A stretch of 64,000 nt of DNA from UBA9300 sp032260385. Its GTDB lineage: Bacteria; Bacteroidota; Bacteroidia; Bacteroidales; VadinHA17. Location: assembly GCA_032260385.1 (NCBI GenBank), contig JAVVEL010000010.1, positions 20,589 to 84,588 of the forward strand, read 5' to 3'. The notes under the pieces are model-generated. The model had not been told where the DNA came from. It was given only the letters and a program-made list of their open reading frames with translations, and did no database searches. The translations under genes and the position numbers were made by a program. Of this stretch, positions 52,731 to 61,350 are shown piece by piece; position 1 is the stretch's first letter, and each line of letters begins with the position of its first letter.

Positions 52731-54893
52731 ATGAAAAAGAAAATTTATTCCTTCTGTGTTTTTACAATAGTCGTCCTGCTTCTTTCAGGTCTTCAGGAAG
52801 CAAGTGCCCAGCGTTTCGGGGCACAGGGCGGTATCCTTGGATGGGCAGATGACAATCATTACCTTGAAAGAACCACCGGTGATGATGGTGAGCAGCTTGT
52901 TATGAGTGTTCATATAAGAACAGGGAAGAAAAAGGTTTACGATGACTATGTAAATTACAGGGAAGAATTTATGAATTCCCTGCCTGAAGGTTTTACATTG
53001 GACTACAGTACTGCTATGAGTCCTGATAACCGTTATATAGTCATGAAGAAAGACAATGACCTGTGGCTTTTTGGTATGGGAGACACTGAAGCCAGGCAAC
53101 TGACACGGGATGATGATGAAGAAAACAATCCGCGCTTTTCCCCCGACGGGAAAAAGATTGCCTTTACCAGGAATAGGGAGCTTTATGTATATGACCTGCT
53201 AAGCAAGGAGGAGAAAAGGCTTACTTTTGATGCCGGACATAAAGTATACAACGGTTACGCATCATGGGTTTATATGGAGGAAATACTGGGCAGGGGCAGC
53301 CGCTATGCAGCCTTCTGGTGGTCACCTGACAGCAGGAAAATAGCTTACCTGCATACCGATGAAACCGAAGTGCCTGAATTTATTATAAACCGTATTGATG
53401 AGGAGGACGGTCTCCATGGCACACAGGAAATAACCCCTTATCCAAAGCCCGGGGATCCCAATCCTAAAGTAAAAATGGGAATAGTGGATATTGCCACGGC
53501 AGGCACAGTATGGGTAAAGACCGACGATTCTGTTGACCAGTATATTGCATGGCCCGACTGGACCATTGGAAGCACCAGGCTTATGATACAGGTCCTGAAT
53601 CGCGACCAGAATGATATGAGATTTATACTGGCTGATATTAATACGGGAGACTATAAGGAAATATACCGTGAAACACGTGCTACATGGATTGATTTCTTTA
53701 CCGATAATTATATCATGAAAGATGGTTCAGGTTTCATTATAAGAAGCTGTAAATCAGATTGGATGAACCTCTATTATTATGACTGGGAAGGTAAGCTGAA
53801 ATCACAGTTGACAAACTTTGACTGGAGGGTGACGGGAATTATCAGGGTTGATGAAGAACAAGGAGTGGTATATTTTTCAGGGACGGGAGACGAGTCAACG
53901 GAGAATCACATTTTCAGGGTTAACCTTGACGGTACCGGGCTTTTAAGGTATACTGAGATTCCCGGATCCCATTCAGCTAATATCTCACCTTCAGGGAAAT
54001 ACCTGATTGATACCTGGTCGAATTTATCAACTCCCACCACAATGCTTGCTTTCGATAACAGGGGAAGAAAGGTAAGGGATATACAGCTTCCCGGTGAAGG
54101 AAATGAAGGTAGTGAAAGTGGCCTTCGCTTTGAACTTGTTCGGATTCCGGCAAGCGATGGTTTTATGCTGCCTGCTATAATATCCTTCCCGGCAGATTTT
54201 GATGATACTGCCAGATACCCTGTCGTTTTTACTATTTACGGAGGACCTGATGCAGGGGGAGTGCGTAACAGGTATATGGGTGCCAGACCCAGCTGGTACT
54301 CTGAAAATGGTATAATCACAATATCTGTCGATCACAGGGCTTCAGGTCATTTTGGAAAGAAGGGACTTGATTATATGCATCGCAACCTGGGTAAATGGGA
54401 AATGATTGATTATATAGAAGCCGTGAAGTGGTTGCGTGAAAAACCCTGGGTTGATGCTGGCAGGATGGGTATCACCGGGGGTTCTTACGGAGGTTATACC
54501 ACCGCAATGGCCCTTACAAGCGGTGCAGATTACTGGACTCACGGCATTGCCAAATATTCAGTCACTGACTGGCGCCTCTATGATAATGTGTATACGGAAC
54601 GTTTTATGGACACACCCCAGGATAACCCCGAAGGGTATAAGAATGGATCAGTGCTGACCTATGCAGACAAACTGAAGGGCAAACTGTATATTGTTCACGG
54701 GATGGCTGACGATAATGTACATATGCAAAATTCAATATGGCTGATTTCAAAGCTGCAGGATGAAGATAAAGTTTTTGACTTTATGATCTATCCCGGCGGC
54801 AGGCATGGATGGGGAGGGCCAAAGGGAAGGCACACAACGGAGGAAGATCACCGCCACTGGCTGGAATGGTTTTTTAACGGCGATGAGAAGTGA
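52731..54893 (+). CDS. dipeptidyl-peptidase IV family (S9B) peptidase
   Basis: 720 residues with a signal peptide (LLLSGLQEASAQ). An N-terminal eight-bladed propeller (about 50-450) contains the substrate double-Glu helix SWVYMEEILGRGSRYAAFWWSPDS, diagnostic of DPP4. The C-terminal hydrolase has Ser in GGSYGGYTTAMAL (about 585), Asp in MADDNVHMQNS and His in PGGRHGW. It removes X-Pro or X-Ala dipeptides from N termini in the periplasm. Followed after 3 bp by the Ycf48-like gene. Confidence 0.93.
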   Translation: MKKKIYSFCVFTIVVLLLSGLQEASAQRFGAQGGILGWADDNHYLERTTGDDGEQLVMSVHIRTGKKKVYDDYVNYREEFMNSLPEGFTLDYSTAMSPDNRYIVMKKDNDLWLFGMGDTEARQLTRDDDEENNPRFSPDGKKIAFTRNRELYVYDLLSKEEKRLTFDAGHKVYNGYASWVYMEEILGRGSRYAAFWWSPDSRKIAYLHTDETEVPEFIINRIDEEDGLHGTQEITPYPKPGDPNPKVKMGIVDIATAGTVWVKTDDSVDQYIAWPDWTIGSTRLMIQVLNRDQNDMRFILADINTGDYKEIYRETRATWIDFFTDNYIMKDGSGFIIRSCKSDWMNLYYYDWEGKLKSQLTNFDWRVTGIIRVDEEQGVVYFSGTGDESTENHIFRVNLDGTGLLRYTEIPGSHSANISPSGKYLIDTWSNLSTPTTMLAFDNRGRKVRDIQLPGEGNEGSESGLRFELVRIPASDGFMLPAIISFPADFDDTARYPVVFTIYGGPDAGGVRNRYMGARPSWYSENGIITISVDHRASGHFGKKGLDYMHRNLGKWEMIDYIEAVKWLREKPWVDAGRMGITGGSYGGYTTAMALTSGADYWTHGIAKYSVTDWRLYDNVYTERFMDTPQDNPEGYKNGSVLTYADKLKGKLYIVHGMADDNVHMQNSIWLISKLQDEDKVFDFMIYPGGRHGWGGPKGRHTTEEDHRHWLEWFFNGDEK

Positions 54894-54896
54894 GAG

Positions 54897-55940
54897 ATGA
54901 GGAGGGTATCACTGTTTGCCATACTTCTGCTTATCAATGCTTCCTGTACAGACAAAGACTGGAGGATAGAATTCACTGAACTTGATACCGGTACCACTGC
55001 CAGCATAAGGGCTATATATGTTGTAAGTCAGGATGTAGTATGGGCGTCGGGTACCGGTGGGGCCTTCCTTCTTACACTTGACGGTGGCGAGACATGGAAG
55101 GCAGATACAGTGCCGGGAGCATCCATGGATGACTTCAGGAGCATGCATGCATGGAATGAAAAGGAAGCAATACTTTTCGGGATAAGCCATCCCGGAAGGG
55201 CATATTATACAGACGATGGGGGTGAATCATGGGAAATAGTCTATGAAAATAATACAGAAGGAATTTTCTTTGACTCTGCTGTTTTCGCTGATGAGAGTAA
55301 GGGGCTGGCACTCAGCGATCCCCTCGATAGCACATTCTTTGTAATAAGGACCACTGACAGGGGAAGGACATGGCATGAGATAAAAAACATGTCGGTACTC
55401 GCAGAGGGGGAATATAATTTTGCCGCATCAAACACCTGCATCGATTACCATCCGGGGGGAGATATATGGATCATTACAGGAGGCACAGAGGCAAGAGTGT
55501 TTATATCAAATGATCATGGCAAAGAATGGACAGCCGTTGAAACGGGACTCGTACACGGGAATCCGTCATCAGGTAATTTTTCGGTTTCTTTTTTTGATGA
55601 CCGAAACGGTATAGTCGTAGGCGGAACATATGACAGGCCTGAATTGAATGATAAAATTGCCGCATTTTCATCCGATGGCGGTTATAGCTGGAATTTATCC
55701 GAAGTTATGCCCCGTGAATACCGGTCGTGCGTAATATGGTTGCACGATGGTAAACAAACGATAGCTTTTTCAATCGGTAAAACAGGCTGTGACTATTCGC
55801 TTGATAGGGGGCGTACATGGATTAGCGGCACAGATGTAAAGGATTATTATACAGCAAGGGCTCTTAAGGGAACCATGTCAGGATTTGCAGCCGGTGCTGA
55901 TGGGAAGCTGGCTAAATTTACAGTCGGGAGAGTTGAATAG
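54897..55940 (+). CDS. Ycf48-like BNR-repeat lipoprotein
   Basis: 347 residues. Lipobox LLINASC (lipidated C about 16). A seven-bladed BNR propeller with Asp-boxes LTLDGGETWK, TDDGGESWE, TTDRGRTWHE, SNDHGKEWT, SSDGGYSWN and SLDRGRTWI, as in photosystem-assembly Ycf48-like/'oxidoreductase' proteins. Here it is a surface lipoprotein of unknown role, co-transcribed with DPP4 (3-bp gap). Confidence 0.82.
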   Translation: MRRVSLFAILLLINASCTDKDWRIEFTELDTGTTASIRAIYVVSQDVVWASGTGGAFLLTLDGGETWKADTVPGASMDDFRSMHAWNEKEAILFGISHPGRAYYTDDGGESWEIVYENNTEGIFFDSAVFADESKGLALSDPLDSTFFVIRTTDRGRTWHEIKNMSVLAEGEYNFAASNTCIDYHPGGDIWIITGGTEARVFISNDHGKEWTAVETGLVHGNPSSGNFSVSFFDDRNGIVVGGTYDRPELNDKIAAFSSDGGYSWNLSEVMPREYRSCVIWLHDGKQTIAFSIGKTGCDYSLDRGRTWISGTDVKDYYTARALKGTMSGFAAGADGKLAKFTVGRVE

Positions 55941-55947
55941 GCTTAAA

Positions 55948-55975
55948 CATAATTCATAAATCATAATTCATAATT
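55948..55975 (+). repeat. 7-bp tandem repeat CATAATT x4 abutting a start codon
   Basis: CATAATT, CATAAAT, CATAATT, CATAATT at 55948, 55955, 55962 and 55969; the last copy ends one base before the ATG of the M24 peptidase (55977). The heptamer is the same as at 50483-50503. The repeat takes the place of a ribosome-binding site. Confidence 0.9.
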
Positions 55976-55976
55976 A

Positions 55977-57758
55977 ATGAACAGGAAGCTGGCAGCTATC
56001 AGAAGCAAGATGAATAACAGTGGTATAGATGCTTACATCATACCAATCACCGATCCTCACCTAGGTGAATACGTCCCTGATCACTGGCGGATAATAAGGT
56101 GGCTTACCGGATTTACTGGTTCAGCGGCTAATGTCGTCATAACCGATAGTTTTGCCGGACTCTGGACCGATTCGAGGTATTTCATACAGGCCAAAAACCA
56201 GCTTGAAGACTCTGGTTTTGAACTGGTAAAATTGAAAATACCGCATACCCCGGAATATATTGACTGGCTGGCAGCCAATCTTGAAAGGGGAAGCCTTGTG
56301 GCAACTGACGGGAGGATAATGCCTGCAGGTATGGTAAGAATGATTGAGAAGGCCTTTGCAAGGAAAAGAATAAAGCTGGATACAGGCTGTGATCTTATTT
56401 CCGGTATCTGGAAGGACAGGGATCCTATGCCAAAGGATGAGGCTTTTGAACATTCACTACGCTATGCGGGAAAAAGCAGGAAGGAAAAAATAGCTGCTGT
56501 AAGGAAAGAAATGAAGGAAATGGGAGCTGACTATCACCTTTTAACTTCACTTGACGACATTGCCTGGCTTTTTAACATCAGGGGAGGGGATGTAAAGTTC
56601 AGCCCGCTTTTTACATCATTCGCAATTATCAGTCAGCTTGATATAATATTATTTGCCGGCCTTGAAAAAATACCTACCGGCCTCCGGAAGAGCCTTGAAA
56701 ATGACGGGCTTAGCCTCATGGCCTATGACATGGTGGATCATGAACTGAAAAGGCTCGAAGAAGGAAAAAGTATAATAATCACCCCCGGTACCACATCAGC
56801 ATCATTGTTCAGGGCAATTCCCGCTGATGTGGATATTATTGAGGAAATAAGCATCCCCACACGGATGAAGGCTGTTAAGAACGAGGTGGAAATAGATAAT
56901 ATACGCCAGGTTATGATCAAGGACGGACTGGCATTGACCAGGTTCTTTTACTGGCTTGAACATTCCATCGGAAAGGTAAAGATAAGCGAAATAAGTGCTG
57001 CGGATAAGCTGCTCGAATACAGGATGCAGCAGGCCGATTGCGAGGGACCGAGTTTTGCCACCATTGCGGCATATAATGAACATGGAGCCCTGCCTCACTA
57101 TGGTGCCACAACTGAAACGGATGTTGAACTTAAACCTGAGGGTATATTCCTGGTGGACAGCGGAGGGCAATATTACGGAGGAACAACTGATGTTACAAGG
57201 ACTGTGTGCCTTGGAAGCCCCTCTGAGCAGCAAAAGACCGATTTTACACTGGCTCTGAAAGGGACTATAAACCTAGCAATGGCAAAATTTCCACTTGGCA
57301 CGAAGGGTTACCAGATTGAAATTCTTGCCCGCAAGGCATTGTGGGACCATGGTATGAATTACGGACATGGTACAGGACACGGGGTGGGTTACTTCCTGAA
57401 TGTGCATGAAGGGCCTCAAACAATTGGCACAGGTGCCAGCGGCGATCTTAAAACTATACTTGAACCCGGAATGCTTACGGCTGATGAACCGGCTATATAC
57501 AGGGAAGGCGAATATGGTTTCAGAACTGAAAATCTCCTTCTCTGTGTTAAAGACAGGGAAACCGAATATGGCAGCTTCCTGAAATTTGAAACTGTCACAC
57601 TCTGCTATATTGATACTTCACTCATTGCAAGGGAACTCATGACAGAAGCCGAGATCAGATGGTTGAATGAATACCATGATCTAGTTTACAATATTCTCAG
57701 CCAGAGGTTACCGGAAGAGATAAAGCAATGGCTGAAGCTTAAAACAGGTGCCTTATAA
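55977..57758 (+). CDS. Xaa-Pro aminopeptidase (M24B, aminopeptidase P)
   Basis: 593 residues, the long three-domain form. Two creatinase-like N-terminal domains (DAYIIPITDPHLGEYVPDHW, WLTGFTGSAANVVIT; SLDDIAWLFNIRGGDVKFSP) precede the pita-bread metallopeptidase. Metal ligands: DSGGQYYGGTTDVTRT (Asp about 394 and 405), GHGTGHGVGYFLNVHEGP (His about 467), LTADEPAIY (Glu) and GFRTENLLL (Glu). It removes the N-terminal residue when Pro follows. No signal peptide: cytosolic. It overlaps the convergent S9 gene by 20 bp. Confidence 0.93.
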   Translation: MNRKLAAIRSKMNNSGIDAYIIPITDPHLGEYVPDHWRIIRWLTGFTGSAANVVITDSFAGLWTDSRYFIQAKNQLEDSGFELVKLKIPHTPEYIDWLAANLERGSLVATDGRIMPAGMVRMIEKAFARKRIKLDTGCDLISGIWKDRDPMPKDEAFEHSLRYAGKSRKEKIAAVRKEMKEMGADYHLLTSLDDIAWLFNIRGGDVKFSPLFTSFAIISQLDIILFAGLEKIPTGLRKSLENDGLSLMAYDMVDHELKRLEEGKSIIITPGTTSASLFRAIPADVDIIEEISIPTRMKAVKNEVEIDNIRQVMIKDGLALTRFFYWLEHSIGKVKISEISAADKLLEYRMQQADCEGPSFATIAAYNEHGALPHYGATTETDVELKPEGIFLVDSGGQYYGGTTDVTRTVCLGSPSEQQKTDFTLALKGTINLAMAKFPLGTKGYQIEILARKALWDHGMNYGHGTGHGVGYFLNVHEGPQTIGTGASGDLKTILEPGMLTADEPAIYREGEYGFRTENLLLCVKDRETEYGSFLKFETVTLCYIDTSLIARELMTEAEIRWLNEYHDLVYNILSQRLPEEIKQWLKLKTGAL

Positions 57759-59904
57759 GAAACTCCACTGTTGCCCTGTTCACGGCCACCTGGTTCCTGT
57801 ATACCATGAAATGATGGGTATCATCCACAAGAGTCATGGTCTCAAATGGAGCATCAAGCTTTCTGAGCCTCTGAATAAGATCGGTTGACTGCTTATAATC
57901 CACATTCCTGTCATCGTCAGCATGTATTATCAGACCGGGAGATTTCCATCCTTCAACATCTGCTACAGGTGATGATCTCCATGCCAGCTCAAGGGCATAA
58001 TCAGCATCAGGCACCTTTTCGTAGCCACCGCTGCCGGAGTATGATGAACTGCCCCTTGATGTCCAGTCATGGACACCTGATATGTCCACGCCTGCAGCAA
58101 AGAGGTCAGAGTTACGGCTTAGTGCCATAGCGGTGAGATAGCCTCCGTATGATCCGCCATATATCCCTATCCTGCCGGCATCAATAAAATCCCGGGATGC
58201 CAGCCAACTGTGGGCAGCAAGTACATCCTGGTATTCTGAGGCGCCCCTTCTCCCTCCGTCAGCCGGCTTATGGAATTCATAGCCATAGCCTATACCCAGC
58301 CGGAAGTTAACAGATAATACTACGAAGCCCTTTGATGCCAGATATTGATTCACTGCATATGCATTAGAATAATAAGATGAATAATGCCATCCCAGCAACA
58401 TCTGCCTTGGCGGGCCGCCATGCACAAAGATAACAGCAGGTTTCTTCCCCTTGATTCTTTCATTGTTGAAAACCGTGCCGTGAATGTTTGTCCCGTCAGC
58501 AGCCCTGAAAACAACCTGGAAGGGCTTCACGAGTTTCGATACGGGGTAATCGTCGGGGATAAGATAAGAAGCCAGCATCTGTCGCATGCCATCTTCTATT
58601 CCCATCACTTCAACCAGGGGTGGCCTTACAGGGCCGGCCGAAATATACACAATATGTTTGCCGTCTCCTGTCATGAAGGGTGTCCATTCATTTCCTTCAC
58701 CTGGAGTAATAACTTCCATATCCTGCTTGCCTACCGACACTTTTACTATATGCCTGCGGTCAATATCATGTTCATCGGGGCCTGTGTTACCTGTAAAAAG
58801 TAAATGCCGGCCGTCAGCACTCATTGATATATATTCAGCCATAAACTCACCCGGTGTGAGGAGGAGCAGGTTTTTACCCTGTGGATCCACCGAGTACAGG
58901 TGGGGCCATCCGTCATGGTATGAAAGGAAGACAATCCTGTCCTTTCCCCAGTGCAGGTTAGTTCCTCCCTGTGTTGACGGAAGTGATCCCATCATCGTAT
59001 TTGGAGATTCCCATACAGGATAAGAACTGGAACCATCTATCCCGGCTACCATTACCTTCCATGGTCCTGGAACCAGGGCCAGTGCTGAATCAGGTGCACC
59101 ACCACTTCCGGCTGTGCGTATAAAGGCTATATGAGTGCCCTCAGGTGACCATACCGGTGAGCTGTCGTGATCATAGCCCGGGTCAATCCATTTTACCGGC
59201 TCACCGGGTCCCATGTAAATACCTATGAAGGAATGATCTCCACGTGATGATCTGAAAGCCAGCTTATCACCAGCAGGCGACCAAACAGGCGATGAATTAT
59301 TTCCCCTTAGACTGAATAACCTTGAGGGCTCGTCCGAACCATCAATGGGCACAGTCCATACCTGGCCTCCACGGGTGAATGCAATCATATCGCTACGGGG
59401 AGAGATACGAGGATTGAGTCCTTCAGCCAGCATCACCGGTTCACCACCCTCGAAGGGGACTGACCAGATGCCCACTTCCGGGGGCTCGGGATGGGATAAT
59501 GCATTCACAGGCTCTTCATCACGCCAGTTTGAACCGAAATCACCGCCCCTGATAAATACACACCATTCCCCGTCAGGCGATAATGACACTGAAGAGAGGG
59601 CCTGACCGTCATCATCAGGATAGTTAGTCAGCTTCCGTGCCTCAAAAGAGGGCCCTTCGGCCACATAAATATTACGTATGCCTTCCTTGTTGACAGTCCA
59701 GGCGATCCTGGATCCGGTGGATGACACGGTAAGATCGGCAGGAAAAGGATAGGACATCACCTGTTCAAGGGTGAAATCATTTGCCTGGGCGAAGACATCA
59801 GATCCCTGCTGTGGCAGTATTAGTAAGACAATAGCCGGGATAAGAAAGATCCTCCCGGACGGTACAGTGAAAAAAAGTTTAAGATAATTCATGGATTTGT
59901 GCAT
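57739..59904 (-). CDS. S9 family prolyl oligopeptidase-type peptidase
   Basis: 721 residues with a signal peptide (IFLIPAIVLLILPQQGSDVFA); the first Met or Met-5 could be the start. A WD40-like propeller with repeated SPDGEW, SPRSDMI, SPAGDKLAF and SPEGTHIAF blades covers about 40-440. The hydrolase has Ser in GGSYGGYLTAMAL (about 583), Asp in HADDDRNVDY and His in VDDTHHF. Without the DPP4 double-Glu helix, it is more like an acylaminoacyl- or dipeptidyl-peptidase 5-like enzyme. Convergent with M24 (20-bp overlap). Confidence 0.9.
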   Translation of the reverse strand: MHKSMNYLKLFFTVPSGRIFLIPAIVLLILPQQGSDVFAQANDFTLEQVMSYPFPADLTVSSTGSRIAWTVNKEGIRNIYVAEGPSFEARKLTNYPDDDGQALSSVSLSPDGEWCVFIRGGDFGSNWRDEEPVNALSHPEPPEVGIWSVPFEGGEPVMLAEGLNPRISPRSDMIAFTRGGQVWTVPIDGSDEPSRLFSLRGNNSSPVWSPAGDKLAFRSSRGDHSFIGIYMGPGEPVKWIDPGYDHDSSPVWSPEGTHIAFIRTAGSGGAPDSALALVPGPWKVMVAGIDGSSSYPVWESPNTMMGSLPSTQGGTNLHWGKDRIVFLSYHDGWPHLYSVDPQGKNLLLLTPGEFMAEYISMSADGRHLLFTGNTGPDEHDIDRRHIVKVSVGKQDMEVITPGEGNEWTPFMTGDGKHIVYISAGPVRPPLVEVMGIEDGMRQMLASYLIPDDYPVSKLVKPFQVVFRAADGTNIHGTVFNNERIKGKKPAVIFVHGGPPRQMLLGWHYSSYYSNAYAVNQYLASKGFVVLSVNFRLGIGYGYEFHKPADGGRRGASEYQDVLAAHSWLASRDFIDAGRIGIYGGSYGGYLTAMALSRNSDLFAAGVDISGVHDWTSRGSSSYSGSGGYEKVPDADYALELAWRSSPVADVEGWKSPGLIIHADDDRNVDYKQSTDLIQRLRKLDAPFETMTLVDDTHHFMVYRNQVAVNRATVEFLIRHLF

Positions 59905-60011
59905 TTTATCTGTCTTTTTATTTTAAGAATCGAAAGTATTCGGAAATAAAAATAAGCAAACGAAATAATACTTCTTATTTTTACAGTCTTAAAAATCATA
60001 AAAACAAAACA

Positions 60012-61292
60012 ATGCAACGACTGATTATAATCTTTTTTACCGGCATATTGCTGTCATCGTGTGCTGAAAGCTACATGAGTCTTGAAGAAAGACTGGGCAG
60101 CCTTGAAGCTGAAAAAATCGATACGATAAGTGCCGATACCTCCGTTTTTAAGAAAGCTTTTGAAATTCACCTCTTACAACCTGTTGACCATAATGATCCT
60201 GAAGGAGAAAAATTCAGTCAGAGGATCTATTTGTCATATGCAGGAGCAGACAGGCCGGTTGTACTTGTAACAGGAGGATATGGTGCCGGAAGGAACTATA
60301 CCACTGAACTGGCTGACTACCTTGACTGTAACCAGATAATAGCTGAGCATCGCTATTTCGGGGAGTCCATGCCTGAAAATGCCGGGTGGGAATACCTTAA
60401 TACTTACCAGGCAGCATCCGATCATCACAGGATAATTGAATTATTCAGCGAAATGTTCAGTGGCGAATGGATTACTACCGGTATAAGTAAAGGCGGCCAG
60501 ACTGTTATGTATCATAGCTATTATTATCCTGATGATGCTGATATAAGGATACCCTATGTGGCACCACTTAATTTCGGCCCTGAGGATCCCCGCATTTATA
60601 CCTTCCTTGACACTGTGGGTTCTGAGTATTGCAGGGACAGGGTACTTGCAGCCCAGAAACATATACTTGAAAACAGGGATATTTATTATCCCATGATGCT
60701 GGAAAAGGCAGCAGAGAATGCTTTAACATTCACCAGGGTGGGAGGCCCCGGAGCAGCCTTTGAATATGCCGTTCTCGAATATGATTTTGCTTACTGGCAA
60801 TGGGGTAATACCTCATGTGATGAAATACTTATTGATGCCGATCCGGAGGACGTTTTTAATCAGTTTTTCGGTATTAGTGATATTTCGTATTTTTCTGACC
60901 AGGGAATAGAAGGACTTGAGCCATTTTTTTACCAGGCTTTAACCGAAATAGGCTATTATGGCTATCGTTTTGATCTTTTTGAAGACCAGCTTGAGTATGT
61001 TTCTGATTCCGGTCTGCCTGATTTCAGCTTTTCTGCACCACAGGGTGTTAAGCTGGATTATGATTATGAGCTGATGGAGAAGGTTGACGAGTATGTTCGT
61101 GATGCAGACAATTTTATATTCATTTATGGTATGCAGGATACCTGGTCTTCAACGGGTGTCCAGCTAAGCGGACGCTCTAACTCACTCAAAGTTATGAAGG
61201 AAGGAGGGGATCACCGTACAAGGATAGCTAACCTGCCTGAGGAGCAGCAGGAACTGGTGCTGACAACGCTTAAGCGATGGCTGGCAGAATAG
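60012..61292 (+). CDS. S37 (PS-10 type) serine tripeptidyl/prolyl aminopeptidase
   Basis: 426 residues with a signal peptide and lipobox-like LLSSCAES. Alpha/beta-hydrolase with nucleophile in TTGISKGGQTVMYH (Ser about 159) and neighbours IAEHRYFGESMPE and YPDDADIRIPYVAPLNF, the hallmark of the S37 family (prolyl tri/tetrapeptidyl aminopeptidase of Streptomyces), distantly related to S28. The catalytic Asp and His are probably in IYGMQDTWSS and EGGDHRTRI near the C terminus. It would release short Pro-containing peptides at the cell surface. Single gene. Confidence 0.85.
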   Translation: MQRLIIIFFTGILLSSCAESYMSLEERLGSLEAEKIDTISADTSVFKKAFEIHLLQPVDHNDPEGEKFSQRIYLSYAGADRPVVLVTGGYGAGRNYTTELADYLDCNQIIAEHRYFGESMPENAGWEYLNTYQAASDHHRIIELFSEMFSGEWITTGISKGGQTVMYHSYYYPDDADIRIPYVAPLNFGPEDPRIYTFLDTVGSEYCRDRVLAAQKHILENRDIYYPMMLEKAAENALTFTRVGGPGAAFEYAVLEYDFAYWQWGNTSCDEILIDADPEDVFNQFFGISDISYFSDQGIEGLEPFFYQALTEIGYYGYRFDLFEDQLEYVSDSGLPDFSFSAPQGVKLDYDYELMEKVDEYVRDADNFIFIYGMQDTWSSTGVQLSGRSNSLKVMKEGGDHRTRIANLPEEQQELVLTTLKRWLAE

Positions 61293-61350
61293 ATACATGA
61301 ATGGACAGACGGGCCATAAGCAGCGAGCAACGAGCAAACCATTTCTCGTC

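Noticed and set aside
55148..55160. Frameshift suspected in the BNR/Ycf48-like gene
   Set aside because: The frame is open throughout with regular Asp-box spacing; no disruption.
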